This document shows positions 44,087-55,210 of a DNA stretch of 64,000 nucleotides, piece after piece (position 1 is the stretch's first letter; each line of letters begins with the position of its first letter). The translations under genes and the position numbers were made by a program. The stretch comes from Triplophysa rosa. Taxonomy: Eukaryota; Chordata; Actinopteri; Cypriniformes; Nemacheilidae. The DNA lies in the NCBI RefSeq assembly GCF_024868665.1, contig NC_079891.1, positions 14,963,973 to 15,027,972 of the forward strand, read 5' to 3'. The notes under the pieces are model-generated. The model worked only from the letters and a program-made list of their open reading frames with translations, made no database searches and was not told the origin of the DNA.

Positions 44087-45115
44087 ATGAGAGACATTAT
44101 CCCCAAGAACAAAATTAAAGGTGTCGATTTCTGTGGAGGTCATATCTTCACTTATATAATCCGCTCTGATCTGGGCTGTTATATGAGGTCAACTGATTTA
44201 CATAAAGGTTCAGACCTCACTATATTCAAGCTGCATCCCTCCTGCCAAAATGGAGACCATTATTTTGCTGATTGGTCTGGACGATTTTACATCATTAAGG
44301 GTAAATCGTACCGCAGAGTCACAGACCTGTCAATAGACACTCATGCTGAAGTTAAAGACATTCATCCAGACTTTCAGGGTGCAGATCACTACATCCACTT
44401 CTGTACCATTTTTCTCATCTTCTTCCAAGCAAAGGGAATTTACAGATTTACAATAGATCTGAGTAATAACTTCTTTAAATCAGAACTCAAGCTGCATCCC
44501 AAATGCAGTAATGGTCTGTATTACTGGGGTCTTTTAAATAAGTTCTGTTTCCTGAAGCCGGTCTCAGAGTGGGGAGTGGAATACTTCACATGCAGCGATC
44601 CTCAGAAAGATGATGGTCATGTCTATTCTGTTCACCCTGATGTTGTGAACTTTCTGCCCGGTGGTCTGTCCATAACTCAAGGTCCAGCCTTTGGCCGGTG
44701 GGAGAGTATCAAAACTATAAATATTGCCAACGACACAAAGGGGACATGGCGGAAGAAGATCCTTAAGAAGGTGGGATACAACAAGGAGAAGATGAAAGAG
44801 ATCACACACAACTGGAAGTTTGGAGCATCAGCCACGATTGAATCTGGAGATCTCGTGTCATTAATTGCAAAGTTCCAGTTCACCTTTTCAGCAGAATATG
44901 GAGGATCAAATGTGAACACGGAGAAGGAAAGCTGGGATGAAGCAAATGAAGTGGAAGAGGAACTGACACTGGAGCTGAAGCCAAATGAGAGTGTATATCT
45001 GTGGCAGTACAAGCTGGGTTTTGGTGATGAACCGATGCTGTTCTGTCGTGATTTAAAGATCGACGATGAGCCGAATCCTCCAACTGAAATCCCACTGCCA
45101 CCTGCAAAACCATGA
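44087..45115 (+). CDS. Intact 342-codon ORF, uncharacterised teleost-type protein
   Basis: This is the only long intact non-transposon ORF. The ATG at 44087 follows an acceptor CTTCTGTGTTGCAG/GTAAAG at 44072/44073, so the start lies in the last exon with the whole coding region. No signal peptide or membrane helix is seen. Four repeats spaced 43-46 residues begin at about 49 (LHPSCQNGDHYF), 92 (IHPDFQGADHYI), 136 (LHPKCSNGLYYW) and 182 (VHPDVVNFLPGG), suggesting a small propeller-like or repeat domain. Residues 245-320 are beta-prone and Ser/Thr-rich (FGASATIESGD, then AEYGGSNVNT, then VYLWQYKLGFGD). Such a C-terminus could be an aerolysin-like fold, but that is a guess. Function unknown. Confidence 0.8.
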   Translation: MRDIIPKNKIKGVDFCGGHIFTYIIRSDLGCYMRSTDLHKGSDLTIFKLHPSCQNGDHYFADWSGRFYIIKGKSYRRVTDLSIDTHAEVKDIHPDFQGADHYIHFCTIFLIFFQAKGIYRFTIDLSNNFFKSELKLHPKCSNGLYYWGLLNKFCFLKPVSEWGVEYFTCSDPQKDDGHVYSVHPDVVNFLPGGLSITQGPAFGRWESIKTINIANDTKGTWRKKILKKVGYNKEKMKEITHNWKFGASATIESGDLVSLIAKFQFTFSAEYGGSNVNTEKESWDEANEVEEELTLELKPNESVYLWQYKLGFGDEPMLFCRDLKIDDEPNPPTEIPLPPAKP

Positions 45116-45374
45116 GAAAACACAAGAGGTTCTTTACATATCCGAAATTAGGCTGATGCTGTATTGTGTTCTTATACTGGAGTCATTTTCAGATAAAGTA
45201 GACATAACACTTTCCTTTAAAACACACAGCAAAAGAGGATTAAACAACTCCCCAAACAGCATTACCAGCTTCACTTATTACTAACCAGATTGACTTTATT
45301 TCTGTCAGACCGCTACACAAGCTCTTATTGAGAATTAACAGAGGTTTAGATGTTGATGTTTTATTCACAATGTT

Positions 45375-45425
45375 TGGTCACCATTATGGTGATCAGTGTT
45401 TCCTTTAGTTGAGCAGTTTGACTTT
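45375..45425 (-). repeat. Family-X fragment in the 3' UTR
   Basis: GGTCACCATTATGGTGATCA is followed by GTGTTTCCTTTAGTTGAGCA. It lies between the stop codon and the poly(A) signal of the 44.1 kb gene, so it would be transcribed. Confidence 0.7.
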
Positions 45426-45808
45426 TACCATTTTATGTGAGATTGTGGTTTTTGCAACAGTGTTTAACGAACAATCATTCTTCATTATCATCAGGAGTGA
45501 CCAAGCAGCACTTAATTAATCACCTTATTATCTCATTCGCTTTAACTCTGATTCAGAATTACTTTTACTCTCTGTAGAGTACTCTGGGGATTTTGCTCTG
45601 TATCGAGAATGGTTTATTTTAGTGTATCGGTATGTAGAGGAAGTTCTGTATTAGTTTGTTTTCACTTGGTTTCTGTGTAAAACTTTGGTTTGGGGTTTCG
45701 CTTATCATCTAATAATCTGCTTTGAATCATCTGCATGATATAATTCTATTAGTTCTTTGTGTTATCATATAGTTTTCTGTACTTCACTTTGTGTCATTTA
45801 ATATGTGA

Positions 45809-45814
45809 AATAAA
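45809..45814 (+). terminator. Poly(A) signal of the 44.1 kb gene
   Basis: AATAAA followed by a T/G-rich stretch (GTTGTAAACTGAATTTGTC). It gives a 3' UTR of about 700 nt. Confidence 0.65.
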
Positions 45815-46032
45815 GTTGTAAACTGAATTTGTCAGATTCTGTTTTCATTACCATTCTGTTCCTTTACCAAAACATGGCCTTGTGTGTTTCATAAATCCTA
45901 AATTTATCATAAATCCTAGACTTATCATCAACCTGCATGTGTGTGTACGGTGAAGCCAATTTAGTTGGCTTGTCAGATAAGTTTAGATTAGGTATAGCAG
46001 AAATTATTAAACAGATCTATTCATCATCTATG

Positions 46033-47156
46033 CAGTGTTAATTTTGACAGCAAATTTTGATTTAGTTTTAGTCATAGTCTTTTGACGAAAATGCAATGTA
46101 GTTTTAGTCACATTTTAGTCAACCCCATCATTTTAGTTTTAGTCTAGTTTTAGTCGACGAAATATGAAAAACATTTTAGTCGAATAAATATACATTATAT
46201 TTAGTCTACTAAAATCTAAATGGTTTAAATCATTTACTTGGTGTAATTAAATGTTCCATACAAAGATTCAACTGTTTTGACATAATTTACTTCACCTTAG
46301 AATAAAATTAAACCAGGTCATTACCTTTATTTTTCAGAAAAGTTCAGTAACTAGATATGCATTGTTGGAACGCAGAGTATTAGACCATGAACGACATGTT
46401 CCAGTTCATACAATCCCATTTGACTCAATTGCCTCGTTAAGTTGGGCGTGTTCATTCAACCAATGAAACGCTCTGACAGGGCTCACACTCAAAGGCTATT
46501 GGCTCATGGCATGCTTCTTTGAAGTAAGCGCTGCACTGTCTCTGCTTGAGACAGCAATGAATGAGAATAGCTTTCAAAAAGACATATTATATAAATTGTA
46601 TTACATTTCTTTAGTCATGCAAACATGTTACATACTTGGTTGGAATGTACAGTTCGACTCACTTCATCACTTCTATAATCAGTAGAGGACGGCGCTGGTT
46701 TCTTTTGGCTGACTTTGTTGCATTTCACGTTATGCAGCAGCTCGTGTTAAGTTAACATAGGCATATAAAAACACTTGAGCTTGCCTTCGTAATGTGTTTC
46801 GGGGTGACTCGCCTGCAGTCGCGCTTCAAGTTTGCGGCGTTTTACCGGCGATCGTGAAGGAAAATAAGACGCTTTGTAAACCGCGTGGAGACACCTATGC
46901 TTTCCCTTCTCCCAGAGACTTCTCTCTGCCGTTTATATGAGATAAGCAGCACATGCGCGCAATCTGATGTCCGCCAGGTGGAACAAGAATATTTTCGTCT
47001 CGTTTTTATTAGTTGACGAAAATGTCAGTATATTTTTATTACAGTTTTCGTTATAATGCATTCATTTTTATTTAGTTATCGTCTCGTTTTCGTCAGTGAA
47101 AACATGTCGTTAACGAATACTTTTCGTCATAGTTTTCGTTAACGAAATTAACACTG
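46033..47156. mobile_element. Non-autonomous hAT element
   Basis: The ends are CAGTGTTAATTTTG and AAATTAACACTG, flanked by the perfect 8-bp duplication CATCTATG (46025-46032 and 47157-47164). Both ends are packed with TTTTAGTC / GACGAAAA words, which look like subterminal binding repeats. No transposase. Confidence 0.93.
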
Positions 47157-47524
47157 CATCTATGTCAACGACATGTGGTTGTGCAATTCAAGGTAGTACA
47201 TCGGCTTCATTGGTCGAAGGTTAGGTTATCTAAATTCCGACCAGAGACCCTAATTGTGATAGATGCAGGCAGGCTTCTGCGAGCCTTCTACATATGTTCT
47301 GGACTTGCCCTAGTTTATATAACTTCTGGAAATCGATTTTTGATGCACTTTCTGAAATAATAGGTTTGCCAATAGACTCGTGTCCTCTCATTGCTATATT
47401 TGGTGTTACAGCACAGAACATGCACCTACAGTCAGGGATGGACATGTATTTAAAATACAAAATAATTAACCCTTAACATGCGCAGGGCCCGTGGGCGGGT
47501 TAACACTATATTTGATTTAATTTA

Positions 47525-47580
47525 GTTGAAACTCACCATCATGGTGATCAGAGTTTCCTTGAGTTGTGCGCTTGACTCTA
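47525..47580 (-). repeat. Family-X MITE end
   Basis: CTCACCATCATGGTGATCAG is followed by AGTTTCCTTGAGTTGTGCGC and TTGACTC. Confidence 0.75.
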
Positions 47581-47828
47581 GATGTTTAAAAGTTGGATTT
47601 CTATTGCCATTCTGTAACTGTGTGCTTTTAAAGTACATTTGTTTTGTCAATGCAAATAAGATTGGTTGTTGAAATAACCATAATCTCGTAACTGGATTCA
47701 CTAATCTCATCTGTATTATGTGCTTATCTTGAAAAAACATTGAAGTGTGGTATTATTTTAATGTCGAGAAAAATTGTGATAACAGCATGCAAATAAAAAT
47801 TAAACTACAGGAGAGTTTAGAATCACAC

Positions 47829-47961
47829 AGACATGAAGAATCAGTGTATGAATCTCAACAATGGTGACAAACAACAAAAGAACACATCATGATGCAACTA
47901 TGACGTTTTCTTTTGTTGATTCTCACCATTGTTGAGATTCATACACTGATTCTTCATGTCT
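47829..47961. repeat. 54-bp-arm hairpin
   Basis: The arms 47829-47882 and 47908-47961 are inverted copies with about two mismatches and a 25-nt loop. The arm begins AGACATGAAGAATCAGTGTA. Single copies of this arm occur at 28220, 42790 and 52195 (one strand) and at 39780 and 52360 (other strand). Confidence 0.93.
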
Positions 47962-47999
47962 CGAAAAAATTTAAGTGTGAGAATAAAAGATGCATTCTA

Positions 48000-48145
48000 T
48001 CTGAAAGCGAATGCTCACCAAGATCTGCCCGAAACACCTTGTGTAACCACACCCCCACAAATCTATGTTAGTTGGTGGTATGATTTGACTAAGACCTCCC
48101 AAATGTAAATGCAAGTGAGGTGGGCGTACCTGTCAGTACAATTGT
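48000..48145. repeat. Inverted partner of 43380-43505
   Basis: Reverse complement of the block at 43380-43505 with modest divergence. Confidence 0.85.
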
Positions 48146-48469
48146 ACAATAATATTCATTTTAGCTGTGTCATATCACCACTTTATTGTTTGTATTCGCA
48201 ATGTGTTTTGTGCATATTGAGAAGTACAGCAAGTGAGATCAGAGTGCCTTTTACCATTAACAGAAATAACAGTGCACCCTGAACTGACGCAACGTGTTTA
48301 AACTGTGAACATAAGAAAACGTGTGTCTACCATACAATAAAATAACATGATATCACTGTAGTATGAAACGATTTGTCTGTTAAATAAAAAAATGAATTAA
48401 ATTAAAATTGTTGAATTTATAAAATGGTAATATGAAAAGAAAGAGGTGGGAGCAAGTCACGCTCCCACT

Positions 48470-48620
48470 GATCACAATAATGGTGGTTTGTTGAAATCTC
48501 AACATTTTTTCAACATTAATTTTAGGTGCAAAAGTGATATTGATTAAACTCCATTAACATTGACAAATCAACCATTATTAACATTGATTCAATGGTTTTC
48601 ACCTGCTCTGTTGCTATCAG
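48470..48620 (+). repeat. Family-X MITE interior
   Basis: CACTGATCACAATAATGGTG, CTCAACATTTTTTCAACATT, GGTGCAAAAGTGATATTGAT and CATTGATTCAATGGTTTTCA appear in the same order as at 28755 and in the inverse order to 31440. Confidence 0.8.
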
Positions 48621-48835
48621 GGTAACTAGCAGATGAGTTGAATCAGGTGTTTTATATAGGGAGACATCTAAAACATTCTGTCAGGGGGTTCCTGAAGATC
48701 AGGACTGAGAACCCCTGAGGTAAACCACTGACTTAATTTGACTTGAGACTTGACTTGCTCTCACCTCTGTGAAAAGACAACCGTATAAAACTTCTAAAAG
48801 TACACTGACAAAGCTTTACGTGTGTGTTTCATAAC

Positions 48836-49106
48836 TGTTAACCAAGTATTTTGTTAATTGAGTAACTGTAACTCTTGTAACCGTTTGGGTTATGTATTTC
48901 GTGGGTGTTTTCGGGGCTATAACTTTAATAATACGGAATATACTGTATATAAAAGAAACCCTCGGACACGGATGAGCTCTTTCACCAGCTTTATTCTGCC
49001 GGCTTCCTCTCTCTCCTTCTTTCTCTCCTTCAACATAAAAGTCCCTCAAACCACAGGCTCTTAAAACATAACAAAATAAGGGTCTTTTTATTTTCTAACT
49101 CTTACA
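48836..49106 (-). mobile_element. Candidate 3' LTR of a gypsy element
   Basis: It ends TCTAACTCTTACA next to CTACTTCCCCCTCATG (49107-49122), a polypurine tract on the minus strand. A minus-strand AATAAA equivalent lies near 48989. The left boundary is a guess (TGTTAACC at 48836) because no second LTR is present. Pol on the same strand follows at 49673. Confidence 0.4.
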
Positions 49107-49318
49107 CTACTTCCCCCTCATGAAAAGAAACGTCCTCGTTTCCAGAGAACAACAATAACAACAAAAAACCCCCAATAAAATGTACATTTGAAATAACACT
49201 GGTGTTCTCATTTTCCACAAAACCCTTTCAGTCATAAAACCCAATTTCGAAAGGTTAAACCACAGTACTTTTTTTTCCAACATCCAAATAACAAGTTGAA
49301 TGAGTTTTTTTTCACATC

Positions 49319-49358
49319 GTTTCAGTGTTATATATATATATATATATAACACTGAAAC
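49319..49358. repeat. Perfect 40-bp palindrome with a TA run
   Basis: GTTTCAGTGTTATATATATA is followed by its exact complement. It can form a cruciform or a long TA microsatellite. Confidence 0.95.
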
Positions 49359-49672
49359 AAAAATCCCATACACAAAATTATAGTGTATCAGCAAACAAAA
49401 AGAAATCAAAACACAAAAAAAACATATGTAGAAATAACCTTACACATCCCTATAACGTATTGAGGACGCACTGAACGCCCTGCCCTTGTTTTCACACTCC
49501 CAGCTGGTGGTACACAAGGAAGGTTTACCTGTAGATTAGCTCTAGACCCCTCAACAAGTTCAACCTGACCAGGAGGTAACACAGCAATTGAGCAGGTGGT
49601 AAAGGTTCTGGTACCGAGAAATCGCGAAACAATGGTCTGGAACCTGATAGCGCTGTCCAATACAAGGAGCTT

Positions 49673-51203
49673 TCAGATCATGCTGTGACGTAGGAGACCA
49701 TATAGAATGGTTTCAGGCGGATATATTGAATCACTATAACAGTGATTATTCTTTGACCTTGGATCAAGAAGGTTTAACACTCTATATGTCACTCCAATGT
49801 CCTCCGTGGCTGAATCTAGTTTACTCAAGACTATGGTCCAGTCCAGAAAGTTTTTGTCTCGATAAAGCTGGCAGGTCAACCCATACATACAAGATAATCA
49901 GGCTGATACGCTGTATGTCGGATACGGTGGTCATAGTAATGCTTTTGCTGCACTCCAGCTGCCTGGATATTGTCTGCAACAGTGATGAAAGCAGAACGTA
50001 ATCTGTCAAGCATAGAATGTGCGTACTCGTTAGGAGTCCCTGGAGTACCCGTAGATCCAGAATGTGCTATTGGTACAACCAGAAGAAAATCAGCAGGTAG
50101 GCGAGCTTCCTGGCCATGTGCCAAGAAAAAACGTGTGTTTGGTTGATGAATGAACACTTGTGTTGTGCGTAAATTCTACCTGCTTTAAGTGGTTATCCCA
50201 TTCACCACCTTTGGCGTACAAGTATTTTGCAAGCTGATATTTTACAGATCTATTGGCCCGTTGCACCATACCTTCAGACATAACATGATAAGGTGATGTC
50301 CGTGTTTTACGAATTCCAAGTAGGGAACACAATTCCTTCACCAAATCCGAGTCAAATTGTCTCCCTTGGTCAGTGTGTAAACTCTGTGGCACGCCATGCC
50401 GGCCTACATAATCTTCAAACAAATACTTGGCGATAGTCATTGCGCATTGATCCGCGACTGCGTACAGATTGAGATACTTAGTGAAATAGTCCATCACTAA
50501 AAGAATGTAACGATTCCCTTTCTGCGTTACGAGTAACTCCGTGAGATTAGCTGCAATTTTCTTGAAAGGCATGCTTGTGATTATGTTTTGCATTGGGGCC
50601 TGCTGATGGGGCGTTTGTGGTCTCCTTGATTCACAGGCTTGACATTGTGTACACCATTGTGTTATGTCCCTTGACATGTGAGGCCAAAAACATTGCAATA
50701 ACGTGCGTTGTAACGTCTTTTGTGCACTGAAATGTCCAGAAAGCAAATGACCATGTAAATTCTCGAAAACTGTGGCCTGCAGCGCAGGTGGAAGATTTAA
50801 TCACCCGGTGGAGATCTGACTTTACGGCAAAGGACAGAAGACACTAAAGTAAGTCTGGAGAACTCTTTCCAAAAATGCTGCTGTTCCCTAGCAGTTCCTT
50901 TCAACCTTGCATACGGCGGTCTCTTCTTACTCGATACCCATTCAGTGACAGTAAGTAGAACCGAGTCAGCCATCTGAGCTTGTTGGATCTCTTCTGTACC
51001 CACACCCAGGCCACACTGGAACAATTAAAGATAGGAGAAGTCAAAGGTTCAGATCCAGAACATGTATGAAAAGAAACAGGCTGAGAAGAAGTAGTCAGCC
51101 AGTCAAAGACTTCAGTCTGCGCTGAAACAGAAACTGTATGAACAGGCTTGGTCTCGAAGTCCTTGTAAATCACTCTGCTGTCCCTGTCAGGTCGACGAGA
51201 CAT
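49673..51203 (-). pseudogene. Gypsy pol fragment: end of RNase H, then integrase
   Basis: The minus strand gives, in order: MSRRPDRDSR (RNase H end, 51203-), a linker, a remnant of the HHCC finger (CTQCQACE at about 50640), the DDE core with D in LLVMDYFTKY, D in HTDQGRQFDSD and E replaced or shifted in SEGMVQRANRSVK, and a C-terminal part (50157-49876). Frame breaks lie near 50780 and 50150. It is the ordinary gypsy order, RNase H before integrase, unlike the element at 33.6-36.6 kb, so it is a different lineage. Confidence 0.82.
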
Positions 51204-51225
51204 GGCATCTGCGTTAGCATGTTTA

Positions 51226-51845
51226 CACTGTAAAAAGTAATACCTTAGATCTACTCAATAAAATTATGGCAACAGATTACAAGCATTTTTTAAATTAAAT
51301 ACAACTTATTAGAAATGATCAATTTTATTGCTTAAAAGTTACACAATAAATTTTAGTAAATGCAAATTGTGACATAATAAAATTGACTTAAGGTTCCAAG
51401 GTCTACTTAATTCAATATTAATAACAAACAATCAAAAAGAATAATTAAACTTTAAATATTATTCAGAGAAGGTAGAATTGACCTAAAAATGATCAGACAC
51501 AAAAGGTTCTGAGGTGAATTTATCTTGGTCAAAACTTTTGGAAGAAAAAGTCAGAAACACAGACATGAAATGAAAGAAGCATGCAGAAAAGCACACATAT
51601 AACTCTGTAAATAAGAATAATGACAAATTAATTCCTTCCATTCTAACACCGTGGCCTAATCAGGTGATACAAGAAGCCACGACACGAAAGTGATTTCGAA
51701 GCGGCTAGTAATTCGGCTTTAAACAGCATGGAAAACATATACCCAGCTAACAAAAGTTTGTTATAAGAAGTATCCTTAGAGGTTTTTCATGCTTTTGAAA
51801 ACGTTTTAAAAACATTCAGTGTCCAGTTTTTTATGTTTTAAGAAT
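51226..51845. mobile_element. Start of a CACTGTAA-ended element in gypsy pol
   Basis: ACACTGTAAAAAGTAATACC at 51227 cuts the gypsy reading frame just after the RNase H C-terminus. AT-rich sequence with TTAAATAC and AATAAAATTG words follows. The far end is not identified. Confidence 0.4.
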
Positions 51846-51915
51846 GTCCCCAGCTAACAAAAGTCATCATCATGGTGATCAGTGTTTTCTTGAGTTGGGC
51901 TCTTGACCCTTGACT
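51846..51915 (-). repeat. Family-X MITE end
   Basis: CAGCTAACAAAAGTCATCAT, CATGGTGATCAGTG and GAGTTGGGCTCTTGAC. Confidence 0.75.
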
Positions 51916-52194
51916 TTTATAGGTTGTTATTTTAACATGCTGTATCTGTGTGCTTTTAAAGTACATTTGTTATGGCAATACAGTGAGAAACTGATCGATT
52001 GTTGATTGGGGATCATTAAAATCATCATCATGTTGTGGTTTTATTCACTGATTTAATCTCGTTTGACTGCTGTGCTGTTGATCATGAAAGAACACTATAA
52101 GATCAGGGAGTTTGAGTACGTTTTGATATCTAGAAACAATTGCGAAAACAGGACACAAATAAAAACTTAATCTACAGCATCCAACTGCAACACA

Positions 52195-52400
52195 TAGACA
52201 TGAAGAATTAGTGTATGAAACTCAACAATGGTGACAATAAACAAAAGAAAGCCTCAGGCTGCAATGCATGCTGGGTAACATCATAGTACAAAACTCATTC
52301 ATGACTCCCAGCATGCATTGCAGTTGATCTGTTTATCTGAATTAGTTTGATGACTGTCACCATTGTTAAGTTTCATACACTGATTCTTCTTGTCTATGTC
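52195..52400. repeat. ~200-bp imperfect palindrome
   Basis: The left arm (ACATGAAGAATTAGTGTATG, CAACAATGGTGACAAT, CAATGCATGCTGGG) and right arm (CCCAGCATGCATTGCAG, TGTCACCATTGTTAA, CATACACTGATTCTTC) are inverted. It is the fuller version of the hairpin at 47829. Confidence 0.88.
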
Positions 52401-52649
52401 TGTCTAATACATCAAGCTGTTCAATAGTTAGTGAATAATTCCTAAGAAAATCTTACATCCATATCACTGCATACCACAATATTAATTTGCACAAAAATAC
52501 AACACAATCACATCTAGTGAGCATAGTAACTACATTATAAATATTATGAACCACACTAATTATTCATTTAGCTTAGCTTTCTTTGCCACAACAAATGTAT
52601 TTTAACACATTGTCTCAATGGACGAAGAAGACCAAACTTAAAGTAAAAT

Positions 52650-52760
52650 GTAAGAGTCAAGAGCCCAACTAAAGCAAACACTGATCACAATAATGGTGGT
52701 TTAATACATTTCAACATTAATTGCAGGTGCAAAAGTGATATTGATTCAATGCAATTATAG
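52650..52760 (+). repeat. Family-X MITE end
   Basis: AGAGTCAAGAGCCCAACTAA is followed by GCAAACACTGATCACAATAA and GGTGCAAAAGTGATATTGAT. Confidence 0.8.
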
Positions 52761-53149
52761 AGATCACCTGAACATCAAAATCAGAAGTTCAGAAGACGTC
52801 ATAAAAAGACGTTGTAAAAACTTTCATTCTGGCTCCTCAGGGGACGTCTCTTCTATGTCACCAATGACGTAGAAAAGACGTCATTTGGACATGCCTTTGT
52901 TTGGTGGGATAATACTCTAATTGCAATTACAGAACTGTGATTATTACTGTAATATGAATGAGTGAATGTCCCTAAATTCACGAACGTTTAATGTCAAACC
53001 AACTTTATGCCAGTGAAACGAATCAATGAACGCATGCTTTATATGCGCCACGCGCTCGTGTGTAAACACATTAGGACAATTTATATATAAAACAGTATAC
53101 AACATTCGTTAATGTTCCTGTAGGAAGGAGCTTGTTCTGTTGACAGACA
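52761..53149. other. Unassigned sequence
   Basis: AGACGTCAT / ATGACGTAG words repeat at 52793-52890. No gene is recognised. Confidence 0.35.
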
Positions 53150-53400
53150 GAGGCTTCAATTCCGCGAGTAGGCTACAGTTTGCAAAACTGTGCGAACGGA
53201 TTGCGAAAGCGTGGGCACAGATTATGAATTTGTGGGTACAGATTTCAAAAACTGAGGGGACGGTTTACAAAACCGACAGCACGGATTGGCTCGTGGGTAC
53301 AGTTTATTAATCCGAGAGCACGGTTTTGTAAATTGTGGGAACGAATTACAAAACTGTGGCCACGGATTTGCGGGTCTTGTTTTTTTTTTCTCCGAGGGGT
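53150..53400. repeat. Degenerate ~24-30 bp tandem repeats
   Basis: Around eight units of the form GTGGGCACAGATTTACAAAACTG run from about 53180 to 53370. They are too diverged for a clean array. Confidence 0.6.
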
Positions 53401-54146
53401 GACCAGACGGGCTCCGCACAAACGCGGTTGTTTTTTATTATGCACATGGATAATGTAATTAACGTGTTGCTAAATTAAGATATTCATATGTTGACAGTGT
53501 TCATTTTGATAAGTGCCAAGTCTCGCATGTCTAACATTACGTAACTTAGACAAATAACTTGCGTGTAATGCATATTCATCTATTTAAATCAAGTTTAAGC
53601 TCCGTATATAACCAAACCAATATGATATTGATAAACTTGCGGTAGCCTGCTGCATGTGAGTGTTAACTTAGCCGTAGCTAACTCTGCCTTAGCTAGCTCT
53701 GAACTGGCGTTGTTACAGATAGAATGGTGGATCTTGAACTAATTTGTTCTAACATTTAAAAATTGTTATACGTTAGCCTATGTTCAATGCATTAAGGTCA
53801 ATAAATTCATATGAATTGTAAATGACAAATAATCTAATTGTGGCATTAACATCCATGTTCATCTGTTCCACATGTATACGTTAACTTAACGTTAACGGAT
53901 TGGACTTTTGGTCCGTGTACGTTTTATTCATTTGATATCTTATTCGAAATCAAATAACTAGAAACTGAAAAATGACTAGTTTCTCGTTTTTTCGTATAGT
54001 TCACCTAACGGAAACTTCGTTTTTGGCCCGATATTTTATTTTTCGTTTGCCGTTTAAAAAACGGATTTTGGCCTCAATATGGCATTCGTACATGTGGGCG
54101 GTGCTGTAACGCCTCTTTCACCCGATTGGTCAAATAGCTCACCATT
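53401..54146. other. Unassigned sequence
   Basis: No gene is seen. A short palindromic pair AACTAGAAACTG / GACTAGTTTCTC lies at 53957-53988. Confidence 0.35.
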
Positions 54147-54154
54147 CTGTACGG

Positions 54155-55210
54155 CAGGGCTAGTCAACTGGCGGCCCGCCAATCATCTTTTCCTGGCCCG
54201 CCTTAACATTTCAAATAAGTGGAGGGACTTAAAGAACGGTGTGCTTTAAATGCACGTCCTCCTGACGCCACATCTTTAAAAGTCCAAAACGCTGCTACAT
54301 TCAAAACGAAAGTAATTCCCGCGGCTCATAATGATTTACGTTTTATAACGCGATTTGATCGGTCAGTCCAAGAAACTTAATGTTATTTACAACGTTATCA
54401 GCAACGCATTGCACAGCCACAGGCAATCGGTTTGCGCACGCGATAGGCCGTGTACTAAAACGCGTTTTGTGCCCTTGAAAGTAGGCTAACTGTAGGAAGG
54501 GTACACCACGTGAACGGTTGTCTCAGATAAGGGGAAAACGGTGTTGTTTTTATTACTGCATTCATTATGTATAACGGCTATATTTACGAAAAACAGCTGT
54601 TCATCTCCCCCAGAACTCGCACTATACAAAGGCTCTGCCCTATAAGTGCGTGGGGCGCATGAATGCGATCGGATTTCACCCGAAGATGTGAAAATAGCGT
54701 TCAGTTTCTTGCACAGATCAATTGACTCGCTTTATAAGACGCTAATTTAACATCACAAGGGGCAGGGATTACTTTGGTGTTGGATGTATTTGCGATTTTT
54801 ACTTTTATTGATTTAACTTTAATTAATTCAACCAAATATCTTCAGAAATATCTTCTTGAAAAAACAATGCCACCCACATCTCGATGTACCGGAGAACTGT
54901 GGGTGAGTAAATTATTAGCAATTTTTGGGTAAAGTAATGCATTAAGGAATATAAAATACAATTAAAAAGACAATATCCCTTTTAATTTAATATCATGAAA
55001 AGGCACAAATACTGGATGCAATATTTGTGTGCATGTTTTAATATATGGCCTATAAGTAACAGCAACAAAAACAGTATAAAAGGAACAATACGCAATAAAT
55101 AACAGAAAAACAAAATAACAGAAGAAATGAGAATATGGTAAAAAACTGGCCAGCATCCTATTTATACTTTTGGAATCTGGCCCTCAAAGAAAAGTAGTTG
55201 AAGACCCCTG
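54155..55210. mobile_element. Non-autonomous hAT element
   Basis: The ends are CAGGGCTAGTCAACTGGCGG and AGTAGTTGAAGACCCCTG (imperfect inverted repeats). Flanks are CTGTACGG and CTGTACGA, an 8-bp duplication with one difference. Both ends carry GGCCCGCC / TGGCCCTC words. No transposase frame. Confidence 0.88.

Noticed and set aside
49726..50001. Plus-strand frame over the gypsy pol fragment
   Set aside because: Shadow of the minus-strand integrase C-terminal region.
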